From: an uncultured Bacteroidales bacterium
GTDB lineage: Bacteria; Bacteroidota; Bacteroidia; Bacteroidales; Bacteroidaceae
Direction of reading: 5' to 3'
Length of the DNA stretch: 42,865 nt
Assembly: GCA_902789725.1 (NCBI GenBank)
Contig: CADAPC010000026.1
Coordinates: 1 to 42,865 of the forward strand
Numbering within the stretch: the first letter of the stretch is position 1; each line of letters opens with the position of its first letter. Below are positions 24,570-33,070 of the stretch, piece after piece. The position numbers and the translations under genes are program-made. The notes under the pieces were generated by a model. The model saw only the letters and a program-made list of their open reading frames with translations, did not search any database and was not told the DNA's origin.

Positions 24570-25343
24570 TCAGTTCTTCAATCTATTCACCACCATTTCC
24601 CATTCATCACACAGTTCCTGCATTGAATGGAACAGCAAGTCAGCCCCTTGACTCAGTAGTGCATCATCGGGCAGAGGCCCTGTATTCACAGCAATAGTGA
24701 ACACCCCAGCTGCCACACCTGCTTCAACACCCAAGGGAGCATTCTCCACCACAATGAAATGATTGGGTGCAACAGTTTCTTTCCCTGCAGCCGACAAAAC
24801 CTTCCGATATTTCTCCATCCCCATCAGATAGGGCTCCGGATTAGGTTTGCCATACTTAACATCAAAGGCTGTTACCATCAACTCCTCATGAAAAATCCCA
24901 GGGAAATTTCTGTTCAATCGCTCCAACAGTGTTTTCTGCCCACTGCCTGTCACCACCATCGGCACCACCCCACTCGCCTTCACCTTCTGCAACAATTCAT
25001 ACGCTCCAGGCATTCGTACCGCCTTGGGGCACTGATTGAACAAGTCACTCTTATACTGGTAAATCCGCCCTATTTCATCTTCACTCGCTTCATGCCCTCG
25101 TTGTCGAACCGACACAAGATTGATGGTGCCAGCTCCTGTTCTACCCTCATGCATGTACGCTTCCCATTCCGGCAAGTCCATGCCAAAATGCGCCATCGTT
25201 TCATGCCAACATTTTGCGTGATTCTTCATCGAGTCAAAAAGCACGCCATCCATATCAAACATGGCCGCTTCCAACTCCATCCGCTCATATCCTTTACTGT
25301 CTAAATATTTCTTTACCGCTAACTCAATCTGTTTTTTATCCAT
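24570..25343 (-). CDS. HAD-superfamily hydrolase (beta-phosphoglucomutase/phosphatase-like)
   Basis: A 257-residue cytoplasmic HAD enzyme. Motif I is FDMDGVLFDSM with D30 and D32. Motif II is VVTGSGQ, motif III is YGKPNPEPY and motif IV is VVENAPLGVEAG. The helical cap holds HEGRTGAGTIN. It fits the PGMB/GPH subgroup that acts on small sugar phosphates. The first 25 residues (MDKKQIELAVKKYLDSKGYE) form an extra N-terminal helix. It follows the Nudix gene after 51 bases on the same strand, so the two may be one transcript. It converges on the PgeF-type gene with no clear terminator between. Confidence 0.88.
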   Translation of the reverse strand: MDKKQIELAVKKYLDSKGYERMELEAAMFDMDGVLFDSMKNHAKCWHETMAHFGMDLPEWEAYMHEGRTGAGTINLVSVRQRGHEASEDEIGRIYQYKSDLFNQCPKAVRMPGAYELLQKVKASGVVPMVVTGSGQKTLLERLNRNFPGIFHEELMVTAFDVKYGKPNPEPYLMGMEKYRKVLSAAGKETVAPNHFIVVENAPLGVEAGVAAGVFTIAVNTGPLPDDALLSQGADLLFHSMQELCDEWEMVVNRLKN

Positions 25344-25394
25344 CTTTCTACCTTCAATCTTTTAACCTTCTAATCTTTCCATCCTTTACTTTCC

Positions 25395-26081
25395 CTATCT
25401 TTTCAATTCCCCAACGATTATTTCCAACTCTGCCTCAGAAAATCCTTTCGTCAAGGCCTCCCAATCCTTTCCACCCAAGCGGAAAGCATTGTACAGAGCT
25501 TCCTTCGCTTTCTGAAATATTTCTTCATGGTCAAAAGCCAACGTTGGCACATCATTCAAAGGGAACCACTGAGCACGAGCCGCATCGTCCTGCCCCTTCA
25601 CTTCGCTGATATGCAACAACGCATAATACGCAATTGTCAACACCCGTTCCCGAGGGTCACGGTCGGGCTTTGAGAAAGTATGAAACTGCTTCACAAAAGC
25701 CGTGTCCAAACCTGTTTCTTCCTTCAGTTCACGTCTCGCACCTTCCTCTGCCGACTCATCCATTTCTAAAAATCCACCAGGGAAAGCCCAGCAACCCTGA
25801 TAGGGGTCAAACCGCCTCTCAATCAAAAGGACGTTCAACTTTTCCCCATCAAAACCGAAAATGACGCAATCCAACGTCACACCTGGATGGGGATACTTGT
25901 AATGATATTTATATTCTTCCATATTTACTTTCTTGACGCTGTCCTCCACACCCATCATTGAGGGTTTCTGATCACTTGGAACAAGTCCTTGTTGCAAAGT
26001 CACTTCCGACAAGCTACTTGTCAGTTGAGCCGAGAAACACATCCAACAATGAATGACAAAAACCAGCGAAACAATCAACAT
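25395..26081 (-). CDS. Nudix hydrolase with an N-terminal signal-like extension
   Basis: The Nudix domain is clear: the box GGFLEMDESAEEGARRELKEETGL gives G-x5-E-x7-R-E-x2-E-E-x-G. The start of the domain (YKYPHPGVTLDCVIFGFDG) and QWFPLNDVPTLAFDHEEI resemble the ADP-ribose pyrophosphatase/NrtR-like group. From ATG 26081 the protein has 228 residues and begins with a hydrophobic, signal-like stretch (MLIVSLVFVIHCWMCFSAQ) and about 35 low-similarity residues. Relatives normally start at MEEYKYHYKYPHP, here ATG 25922. A -7 box upstream of 26081 favours the long form, but an internal weak box near 26000 could serve the short one. Function of the domain is secure; the start is not. Confidence 0.8.
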   Translation of the reverse strand: MLIVSLVFVIHCWMCFSAQLTSSLSEVTLQQGLVPSDQKPSMMGVEDSVKKVNMEEYKYHYKYPHPGVTLDCVIFGFDGEKLNVLLIERRFDPYQGCWAFPGGFLEMDESAEEGARRELKEETGLDTAFVKQFHTFSKPDRDPRERVLTIAYYALLHISEVKGQDDAARAQWFPLNDVPTLAFDHEEIFQKAKEALYNAFRLGGKDWEALTKGFSEAELEIIVGELKR

Positions 26082-26133
26082 ATTATTTAAAGTTTGCACC
26101 AAACGGCACTACCCACAATTTGTATATTCGCCA

Positions 26134-26141
26134 CAAAGTTA
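26134..26141 (-). promoter_or_regulatory. -7 element upstream of the Nudix gene
   Basis: The minus strand reads TAACTTTG, about 52 bases before ATG 26081. A TTTG lies only 12 bases upstream, so the -33 box is not ideal. Confidence 0.5.
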
Positions 26142-26322
26142 CGACTTTATTCTCAAACTCACGGTGCATTCTGTAGAGAATGTGACAACTATGAAACAAA
26201 AAACAATACAGGAGCTATTTGTCAGGTAGCCCTTATGTCAATATTATCCAGCAATTCCTTAGGGCAAGCAACAAAAGTCAGCCAATTCACAATTCTGCGT
26301 CAGCCTCTTGTCACCCCTGATT

Positions 26323-26487
26323 CTAAATTTCGCCCAGGCTGTCGTTGATGTAATTCTTAGTGGACATGTCGTAGTAGAGAGCCTCAAGTTCCTGTAAGGT
26401 TAGTTTCTCCACCGAATGTTCGATGATGCGGATGAGTTCTTCGCGACGATAGTCTTCCGATTGAGTGAAGGAGTCGATATAAGACAT
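26323..26487 (-). CDS. Small hypothetical protein, 54 residues
   Basis: I do not recognise this protein. It starts MSYIDSFTQSEDYRREELIR and continues with charged helical sequence (IIEHSVEKLTLQELEALYYDM). It is cytoplasmic and helical. The open frame extends upstream, but the first part overlaps a minus-strand promoter-like TAAATTTG (26576-26569), so I place the start at 26487. It lies head to head with the DUF4250 gene. Confidence 0.55.
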   Translation of the reverse strand: MSYIDSFTQSEDYRREELIRIIEHSVEKLTLQELEALYYDMSTKNYINDSLGEI

Positions 26488-26568
26488 AATGCTGACGGAG
26501 GGGTTGAAAGAGTGTGACAATGTTAATTGGAAGAGCGAACCCTTTTGTATGGAGTTCGTTTGAGAGCA

Positions 26569-26637
26569 CAAATTTACGGAAAAAGTTTGTTTTTCTTGCA
26601 AGAAAGAAGAAAACTTGTAAAAAAAGTGGTAATTTTG
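26569..26637. promoter_or_regulatory. Divergent promoters for two small genes
   Basis: The minus strand has TAAATTTG at 26576-26569, facing the 54-residue gene. The + strand has TAATTTTG at 26630-26637, 32 bases before the DUF4250 start. Neither has a clear TTTG at the -33 position. Confidence 0.5.
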
Positions 26638-26669
26638 CAGTAACAAATCAAATAAATCATCAATATATT

Positions 26670-26870
26670 ATGGATAGACTACCCAAAGACCCTTTCATGC
26701 TGGTGTCGGCCATCAACATGCTGCTGAGAGATGAAGAGTTCGACTCATTGGAGTCGCTGTGCAACAATTTCGACCGCGACCCTGAGGAGGTGAAGGCCTA
26801 CTTGCTAAAGTATGACTATGAATACAGCGAGGAGCAAAAGCAGATGCGTCCCGTGGGCTACAATGAATAG
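26670..26870 (+). CDS. DUF4250 family protein
   Basis: A 66-residue cytoplasmic protein of family DUF4250, function unknown. The family signature LPKDPFMLVSAINMLLRDEEF is close to the N-terminus and is followed by SLESLCNNFDRDPEEVKAYL, which looks like a small helical unit, and the end YEYSEEQKQMRPVGYNE. I place the start at 26670 (MDRLPKDP); the upstream open frame overlaps the promoter. Confidence 0.8.
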   Translation: MDRLPKDPFMLVSAINMLLRDEEFDSLESLCNNFDRDPEEVKAYLLKYDYEYSEEQKQMRPVGYNE

Positions 26871-27064
26871 AGCCGAACCACAGAGAGACAGAGAATTATA
26901 AAAACAAGAACGGGCAAAAAGTTAAACCCTCTTGATGCAGAAACACAGATTAAACCATTGGCTTCATAAGCCATCTTATAAAAAAATGTGAATAAGGAGT
27001 CTTATTGAACATACCAATATCTAATCAATATCTATTACTTCATCTTTATCTATTCATCTATCTA

Positions 27065-28555
27065 ATGAAAAAGCTGCTTTGTTTATTGCCATTATTGGCA
27101 ATGTTGGGTTGCACTTCGCCTAAGGACGACAACCCCGTACTGACCATCGAAGGCGGTCAGGTTCAAGGTGTGAAAGCCGAAAATCCAGGTGTGTATGTCT
27201 ATCGAGGCATCCCATACGCTGCTCCCCCTATTGGAGACCTGCGCTGGAAAGAGCCTCAACCCGTCGTTGCATGGGAAGGAGTGAAAGTGGCTGACCAGTT
27301 TGGTCATCCAGGCTACCAAGCCGTACACTATCCTGGCGGCTACGCTACTGAATGGGGCTATGGAGACGAAGCCCCTTATAGCGAGGATTGTCTCTATTTG
27401 AACGTATGGACAAAGGCACCTGGCGACGTAAACAAAAAGCTGCCTGTGGCCCTGTGGATTCACGGAGGTGGTTATCGCGAAGGATGGGGATCGGAACCAG
27501 AATTTGATGGGCAGGAATGGGCCAGCAAGGATGTGGTGCTTGTGAGCATCAACTACCGTTTGGGCATTTTCGGCTTCATGACCCACCCCGAGCTTTCGGC
27601 CGAAAGTCCTCATCACGTCAGCGGCAATTACGGCATCCTCGACCAAATTCAGTCGCTCAAATGGATTAAAGCCAACATTGCTCAGTTTGGGGGCGACCCA
27701 GACAACGTAACCATCTTTGGGCAGAGTGCCGGAGCTGGAAGTGTAAGAACGCTGTGCGAATCGCCATTGGCACGAGGCTTGTTCCACAAAGCCGTCATCA
27801 TGAGTGGCGGAGGCATCAATATTCCAGCCAAAGAAGGCGAAGAAGCCAAACCTGCCACCCCGATGAACCGATTCTTCACTTACAACCCCACTCTGCAAGA
27901 GTCGGAGGCTGAAACAAAGAAGGTGATGGACTGGGCAGGACTGACCGACCTCCAGAAACTGCGTCAGGCTTCGACCGAAGTGCTCTACACGGCAGGTTAC
28001 TTTTACAACACGGTGACCAAGGACGACGTATTTCTGCAAGGACGTCCCATTGTGGATGGTTATGTCAGCCTGAAAAGTTTCGACGAAGCCACTCGCGAGG
28101 GTTCCATTGCCGATGTGCCTTACATGATAGGCTACACGCTGAACGACATGGGCGACATGGGGCCAGGCATCGCCGAGTTCTGCAAAGTGCGTGAAAGTCA
28201 GGGTGGCAAGGCTTGGGCATACGAATTTGCCCGTCCGCTCCCCGACGATGGTTCACATCCCGAAGTGACAGCCCGCCTGAAAAGTGCTTTCCACTCTTCC
28301 GACCTCTGGTTTGTGTTCAAGTCGCTGAAGCACTGCTGGCGCCCCTGGACACAAGGCGACTGGGACCTTTCGGAGAAGATGCTCACCGCTTGGACCAACT
28401 TTGCCAAATATAGCAATCCAAACGGAAAGGAAGACGGAGCGTGGACTCCATGCACCGCAGCCAATCCGCAGTTCATGCTCTTCAAACTGGATGGCGACGA
28501 TGCCGAAAAATCAGAAATGGGCGAACCCATCAAGCCCGAACCTATCAAATGGTAG
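27065..28555 (+). CDS. Carboxylesterase type B, lipoprotein
   Basis: A 496-residue alpha/beta-hydrolase of the carboxylesterase/para-nitrobenzyl esterase family. The signal peptide MKKLLCLLPLLAMLGC has a lipobox, so the protein is probably anchored in the membrane. The nucleophile serine is in FGQSAGAGS, the oxyanion hole is WIHGGGYREG, the family opening is VYRGIPYAAPPIGDLRW and the catalytic His is likely the one in AFHSSDL. Such esterases in Bacteroidetes can remove acyl groups from plant polysaccharides, but the xylan operon is 11 kb away, so the link is only a guess. The start at 27065 is chosen for the lipoprotein signal. It has no clear promoter box upstream and ends before a strong terminator. 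Confidence 0.88.
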   Translation: MKKLLCLLPLLAMLGCTSPKDDNPVLTIEGGQVQGVKAENPGVYVYRGIPYAAPPIGDLRWKEPQPVVAWEGVKVADQFGHPGYQAVHYPGGYATEWGYGDEAPYSEDCLYLNVWTKAPGDVNKKLPVALWIHGGGYREGWGSEPEFDGQEWASKDVVLVSINYRLGIFGFMTHPELSAESPHHVSGNYGILDQIQSLKWIKANIAQFGGDPDNVTIFGQSAGAGSVRTLCESPLARGLFHKAVIMSGGGINIPAKEGEEAKPATPMNRFFTYNPTLQESEAETKKVMDWAGLTDLQKLRQASTEVLYTAGYFYNTVTKDDVFLQGRPIVDGYVSLKSFDEATREGSIADVPYMIGYTLNDMGDMGPGIAEFCKVRESQGGKAWAYEFARPLPDDGSHPEVTARLKSAFHSSDLWFVFKSLKHCWRPWTQGDWDLSEKMLTAWTNFAKYSNPNGKEDGAWTPCTAANPQFMLFKLDGDDAEKSEMGEPIKPEPIKW

Positions 28556-28646
28556 AAGAAATGTTCTAATCACAAACATACAAAAAACTGCGGACATTTT
28601 GCACCGCACATCTTCTTTTTAAGTCCGCGTTGACATGTTTCACTCA

Positions 28647-28682
28647 AAAAAGCAAAGGAAAACTTCATTTCCTTTGCTTTTT
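28647..28682 (+). terminator. Terminator of the carboxylesterase gene
   Basis: A perfect 15-bp stem (28647-28661 with 28668-28682) with a 6-base loop and a T-rich 3' arm. Its 3' arm contains the TTTG of the next promoter. Confidence 0.75.
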
Positions 28683-28704
28683 AATTTACTTAATCGTACC
28701 TTTG
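28673..28704 (+). promoter_or_regulatory. Promoter of the RelA/SpoT-domain gene
   Basis: TTTG (28673-28676), exactly 20 bases, then TACCTTTG (28697-28704). The start codon follows 31 bases later. Confidence 0.85.
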
Positions 28705-28734
28705 TCAAAACTTTTCAACTATAATACTACAAGC

Positions 28735-29829
28735 ATGACATACAATTTAGATACACACGGAGAGGAACTTCTTCAACAATACCGAGAACGGCTCAGCACC
28801 TATCAGCGCATAGAGCAGATTGCCAGCGAGCAACTACAGAAAGCACTCCAAGAAAATGGACTTTATGTCACTTCCATCGAACATCGCATCAAGACAGAAG
28901 CATCGCTTGCTGGAAAACTGGAATTGAAAGGGGCTAAATACAAAACTCTTTCAGACATCACCGATATAATGGGCATGCGCATCATCACCTTCTACACCGA
29001 CGATGTGGAAAAGGTGGCAGCCATTGCCCGACACACCTTCGACATCGATTGGAAAGAGTCGGTGGACAAACGCAAACATCAGCTCAACAGCTTCGGCTAC
29101 AATTCCCTGCACTACATTTGCCGCATTCCCCAAAGCCTGTTCCATGACCCAACAATGCCCAACATCAACGAGTACCGCTTTGAGATACAAATGCGGACAG
29201 CACTGCAACATGTTTGGTCAACAATGGAACACGACATAGGCTACAAAAGCGATGTGAAGATACCCATAGAATACTTACGCCAACTCAGCCGCCTGGCCGG
29301 AATGCTCGAACTTGCCGATGACGAATTTAGCCGTCTTCGCTCAAAAGTTTCCGAATATCAACGAAACATGCAAAATCTGGTTACATCAGGCAAGCTGAAC
29401 GAAGTGGCACTCAACGAAAACACATTCCGCCAATATTTGGCGATGAAGCCATTCGACCGTCTGAACCAAAGCATAGCCGCTGTCAATCAAGCAGAAATTG
29501 TCCCCACCCCTCTACTCCCCTACCTGAGAGTGTTAAGGAAGTTCGGTTTTGAAACCTTGGCCGATGTGGAGCATTTCATTGCAGACAATTACGACGACGC
29601 ACTCCAATTGGCCTTGTCCCAACTGGCCATCACCGATCTAGACATCCTCTCAGCCAACATCGGCGTGCAAAGCCTCTGCATCGTCCACATTCTGAAGAAT
29701 GGAGAAGGCCGACCTGGCCTGAAGAATTTCTACCACACCATTAACGGAGATTTGGCAGACAACGACACATTGGCCGACATTACGTTGGCCCAAGCCGCCT
29801 CACTGCCTTTCTATTCAGGCCACCAATGA
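28735..29829 (+). CDS. RelA/SpoT-domain nucleotidyltransferase (alarmone synthetase-like)
   Basis: A 364-residue cytoplasmic protein with a RelA/SpoT synthetase domain at about 45-175. Such domains transfer pyrophosphate from ATP to GTP or GDP to make (p)ppGpp, or in some small members act on adenosine nucleotides or tRNA. Visible motifs are HRIKTEASLAGKL, KTLSDITDIMGMRII (with R82), SFGYNSLHYICR and the E-x-Q-x-RT motif in YRFEIQMRTALQHVWSTMEHD. There is no N-terminal HD domain and no TGS or ACT domain. The C-terminal 190 residues are helical and unrecognised. The start at 28735 is chosen because upstream bases are the promoter. An HD phosphohydrolase gene follows after 60 bases. Confidence 0.88.
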   Translation: MTYNLDTHGEELLQQYRERLSTYQRIEQIASEQLQKALQENGLYVTSIEHRIKTEASLAGKLELKGAKYKTLSDITDIMGMRIITFYTDDVEKVAAIARHTFDIDWKESVDKRKHQLNSFGYNSLHYICRIPQSLFHDPTMPNINEYRFEIQMRTALQHVWSTMEHDIGYKSDVKIPIEYLRQLSRLAGMLELADDEFSRLRSKVSEYQRNMQNLVTSGKLNEVALNENTFRQYLAMKPFDRLNQSIAAVNQAEIVPTPLLPYLRVLRKFGFETLADVEHFIADNYDDALQLALSQLAITDLDILSANIGVQSLCIVHILKNGEGRPGLKNFYHTINGDLADNDTLADITLAQAASLPFYSGHQ

Positions 29830-29889
29830 AGGCACCTTTGCTTTATTTTTTGTGAGTATCATCTCATCACAACCTAAAGTATAGCATTC

Positions 29890-30864
29890 ATGTGGCAGAC
29901 CTACCATACCGACATTCCACCCTTCATCAGCACTATCGCAGCAGCACCAGCCATGCAGCGACTGAGCGATGTAGGCATGCACTGTGGTTGCGAATACACA
30001 TCTTTCCCCATGTTTGTTGGGCAGAACAAATACTCCCGACTTCAACACAGCATCGGCTGCGCCCTCATTGTTTGGCATTTCACCCACAATGCCCGCCAAA
30101 CCGTAGCCGCCCTGCTTCACGACATAGCCACTCCCACCTTTGCACATGTGGTGGACTTCTTGAATGGAGATCACATCAAGCAAGAATCGACAGAAAGAGG
30201 AACAACGGACATCATCAGCCAATCAGAAGAAATTATGGCCGAACTCCAAGCGTTAGGTTTCTCACTTGACGAAGTAGCTGACTATCACCAATACCCTATT
30301 GCCGACAACGATTCACCACGCCTGTCAGCCGACCGACTGGAATATACCCTCTCCAACATTGTCAACTACCGCATTGCACCACACACTGCTGTCAAAGCCT
30401 GGTACGAAGACCTCACCATTGGCGAAAACGAGGAAGGCGCAGACGAACTGATGTTTCAACATGCCGAAGCTGCCGAAGCTTTTTCCCAAGCCGCTCTCCG
30501 CACTTCCTACATCTACATTGCAGACGAAGACCGTTTCGCCATGCAGACGTTAGCCGAACTGCTGAAAAAGCAAATTGAACGAGGTGTTATCAGCTTGGAG
30601 AACTTGTATCAGACAGAGGCTCAAGTCATTGAGCACTTAGAGCAAGACCCTGAAGCACATAGCGAGTGGTTGCATTATTGTTCCCTTCACACCATTCAAG
30701 TGGACAGCTTGCACCCCGAAGCCAAAGTAATTCTTTCAAAAAAACGCTACATCAACCCCTACCTTCAGCACCAAGGGCGGGCAACCCACCTCTTTCCCAC
30801 ATTTGCCACAAAGCTCAACGACTTTCTCTCCCACCCACTCAACTCACCACTTTGGGGGGAATGA
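29890..30864 (+). CDS. HD-domain phosphohydrolase (SAMHD1-like) paired with the RelA/SpoT gene
   Basis: A 324-residue cytoplasmic HD protein. The metal site is H53 (SRLQHSIG), H77-D78 (ALLHDIATPTFAHVVDF) and probably the Asp of SADRLEY. The sequence around the HD pair is closer to SAMHD1/dNTPase-like enzymes than to SpoT hydrolases. The C-terminal part is helical with no known domain seen. It starts 60 bases after the synthetase-like gene with no promoter between, so I infer a two-gene operon in which one makes and the other breaks a nucleotide. An independent housekeeping role is also possible. Confidence 0.8.
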   Translation: MWQTYHTDIPPFISTIAAAPAMQRLSDVGMHCGCEYTSFPMFVGQNKYSRLQHSIGCALIVWHFTHNARQTVAALLHDIATPTFAHVVDFLNGDHIKQESTERGTTDIISQSEEIMAELQALGFSLDEVADYHQYPIADNDSPRLSADRLEYTLSNIVNYRIAPHTAVKAWYEDLTIGENEEGADELMFQHAEAAEAFSQAALRTSYIYIADEDRFAMQTLAELLKKQIERGVISLENLYQTEAQVIEHLEQDPEAHSEWLHYCSLHTIQVDSLHPEAKVILSKKRYINPYLQHQGRATHLFPTFATKLNDFLSHPLNSPLWGE

Positions 30865-30975
30865 GCACAAGGGGGACGGTCTGTTCTATTTTGAACAAAT
30901 CACGTGTTTAAAAATCAGCGAAATTCAAAAACATTTTCTCTTTTTCGCCGATTTATAAATATCGGTCCAAACAGC

Positions 30976-32826
30976 TCAGGGCTTTACAACAACCTTACGG
31001 GAAAAGATGGTGCCATCGTCAGCACGACACACTTCAATGAATATACCTGCGGTCGGCAGGGTGGTCAGTCGCACGCCACTGAGGGAGTAGGTCTCAAAAG
31101 GTGCTGCTGATGGAATGTGAACCGACTGTGGAGCAATGGAAGATGGTGTAGCAGTACCACCCATACCCGATGGCGGTTCCGGATTGGTTGTGATGCAGAG
31201 TTTATCAAGACAAGCCCCGTCTTCACGGCCTCCGATATAGAGCGTGTGCATACCCGCCATCAGGTTGCCGTGATAGAGTTCCTTCCACTCCCATGATGGA
31301 GTTTGCAGACCATTGACAAAGCTGTTGGTCAGGGCACCATCAACACTCACAAAATAGCTGTCATCATCCCACGTGGGACACAACACACGCGCATAAATAT
31401 AATAGGTGTCGGCAGCCGACACAGTGAAAGGGACGGCAAGAATATAGGCACTGTCGGTAGGTGTAACGGTAGATGTCGGTGCCACGGTCTCCAGATACTT
31501 TCCCTTCGATGCTGCCTGGTCCTCTTCCAATTGGAATGCTGTGCCAGACACCGTGGTTGGCAGGTCTTCAGCCTCCATCCACAGGGCATTGTTATCGTAA
31601 GGTTCCTCCTCATCTTCCACCTCAGACACAGGGTCGGTCTTGGTGAACAGATTCAAGTCAATGCATTCGCCCATCGTCTCATAGCCTTTCGCATTGAGGT
31701 GCAGCCAGTCGTTTTCGAAAAGGAACTGCGACTGCATGGCCTCGGGGTCTTGTGGATTGCGCACAGCCTCATCGAAGTCAATCACACCGTCGAGCATCTG
31801 CGTGGTACGAATCCACCGGTTGATAGTAGAACGTCCCTTCTCGTGGTCGGCCGAGTAATAGTTATTTCCCTTGAACGGAGTGATGGTGGCACCAAAGACA
31901 TAGATGCCTTTCGCATGAGCTTCACGGATAATCTGCTTATAGACATCGATGATGCGCTTGGCTGTCTGCACACCGTTCTGTGCGCCGCCCAAGTCGTTAA
32001 CCGCTTCGAAAAGGATAATCCATTTCACACCTTCCTGCCCCAAGAGGTCACGCTGGTAGCGGCTCGACCCCGTGGGACCTAAGCCTCCACCCAACACACA
32101 GTTGCCACCGATACCCATATTGAGAACACCCACCTGACTGGTTGGCTCGTTAGCCAGCAGACGGCGTGAGAGCACATCTGCCCAGCGATTCTGCTGGTTG
32201 GTGGTAGAGCCACGCCCATCGGTGATAGAATTACCCAGAATGGCTACAGCTCCAGCTTCTTCAGGTGCTTCGACTTCGAGTGCCAAGATGTTGTACCAAT
32301 GGTCGGCCTTCGTAGCATTGCTGAAGTTCGTGGTGTTGCCCGACTTCAAATAAGATGTTGTACGCGAACCGGGATGCCCACTCACACTGGTCGATGATGC
32401 CGAACCGTAATGGATGGTGATGGCCACATTCTCTCGCGGCCCAATCTTGAAGTCCACAGGGTCAGACACAGCCTTGCCCTTTGCAGGCATGGTCACACCA
32501 GCCTTTCCGTCGAAGGTCAGGCTCACTGTTGAACTTTCGTCTATCTCGCTGCTGCTACCCGCAGTCTTGGCGATGGCCAGTTCCACAGCCTTGATCTGAG
32601 TAGTGCCCGCACTGAACTCATTGGTCAGCTTCAGGCGCACACGTTCACCACCGATAGACACCTGCACAATCTGGCGCAACGAATTGTTGCCCAATCCAGG
32701 TGAAGGAGGATTATTGTGGTTCTCGACCAATTGTGGGGCTGTACCCCATGTACCTACCCAATGACTCTGAGCCAATGCTATGCCACCAATCAGTAAGCAT
32801 GCAAAAAACAATGCTATTTTCTTCAT
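30976..32826 (-). CDS. Secreted SGNH/GDSL hydrolase with C-terminal carbohydrate-binding-like domain
   Basis: A 616-residue exported esterase with a signal peptide (MKKIALFFACLLIGGIALAQ). The N-terminal beta domain (about 21-190) leads to the SGNH domain: S200 in AILGNSITDG, Gly of GIGGN, N277 in FEAVNDLG, and D373 with H376 in DWLHLN. A beta-rich domain at about 410-560 (LWMEAEDLPTTVSG, YYIYARVLCPT, HTLYIGGREDGACLDKL) looks like a carbohydrate-binding module. The end (YSLSGVRLTTLPTAGIFIEV and KVVVKP) resembles the short C-terminal tail of many secreted Prevotella proteins. It is likely to deacylate polysaccharide. Confidence 0.88.
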   Translation of the reverse strand: MKKIALFFACLLIGGIALAQSHWVGTWGTAPQLVENHNNPPSPGLGNNSLRQIVQVSIGGERVRLKLTNEFSAGTTQIKAVELAIAKTAGSSSEIDESSTVSLTFDGKAGVTMPAKGKAVSDPVDFKIGPRENVAITIHYGSASSTSVSGHPGSRTTSYLKSGNTTNFSNATKADHWYNILALEVEAPEEAGAVAILGNSITDGRGSTTNQQNRWADVLSRRLLANEPTSQVGVLNMGIGGNCVLGGGLGPTGSSRYQRDLLGQEGVKWIILFEAVNDLGGAQNGVQTAKRIIDVYKQIIREAHAKGIYVFGATITPFKGNNYYSADHEKGRSTINRWIRTTQMLDGVIDFDEAVRNPQDPEAMQSQFLFENDWLHLNAKGYETMGECIDLNLFTKTDPVSEVEDEEEPYDNNALWMEAEDLPTTVSGTAFQLEEDQAASKGKYLETVAPTSTVTPTDSAYILAVPFTVSAADTYYIYARVLCPTWDDDSYFVSVDGALTNSFVNGLQTPSWEWKELYHGNLMAGMHTLYIGGREDGACLDKLCITTNPEPPSGMGGTATPSSIAPQSVHIPSAAPFETYSLSGVRLTTLPTAGIFIEVCRADDGTIFSRKVVVKP

Positions 32827-32863
32827 ATTTGTCCTTTTTTATAGGTTTCCTTTACAGTCGGTG

Positions 32864-32895
32864 CAAAGGTAACCAATATATTCTGAACCAGCAAA
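32864..32895 (-). promoter_or_regulatory. Promoter of the SGNH hydrolase gene
   Basis: On the minus strand TTTG (32895-32892), exactly 20 bases, then TACCTTTG (32871-32864). It is 37 bases ahead of the start codon. Confidence 0.85.
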
Positions 32896-32996
32896 CATTT
32901 TTGAGTTTTTCCTAATCTTTTCAGTCGTTTCATTCGTGAACCTTGTTGTTTTTTATCACCTCCTTTGTTAAATCGTGTTAAAATATGGTACTATGT

Positions 32997-33028
32997 ATTG
33001 CAAGGTATTTATGTTTTGCCTATCTTTG
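32997..33028 (+). promoter_or_regulatory. Promoter of the PadR-PspC operon
   Basis: ATTG (32997-33000), exactly 20 bases, then TATCTTTG (33021-33028). The PadR start codon is 42 bases downstream. PadR regulators often repress their own operon, but no clear palindrome is seen here. Confidence 0.7.
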
Positions 33029-33070
33029 CAGCGAAAATGCAAATTACTAACATCTAAAAAGGTCAGAAAG

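Noticed and set aside
27092..28039. A 315-residue minus-strand ORF inside the carboxylesterase gene
   Set aside because: It is antisense to a complete esterase with catalytic motifs and shows no family features.
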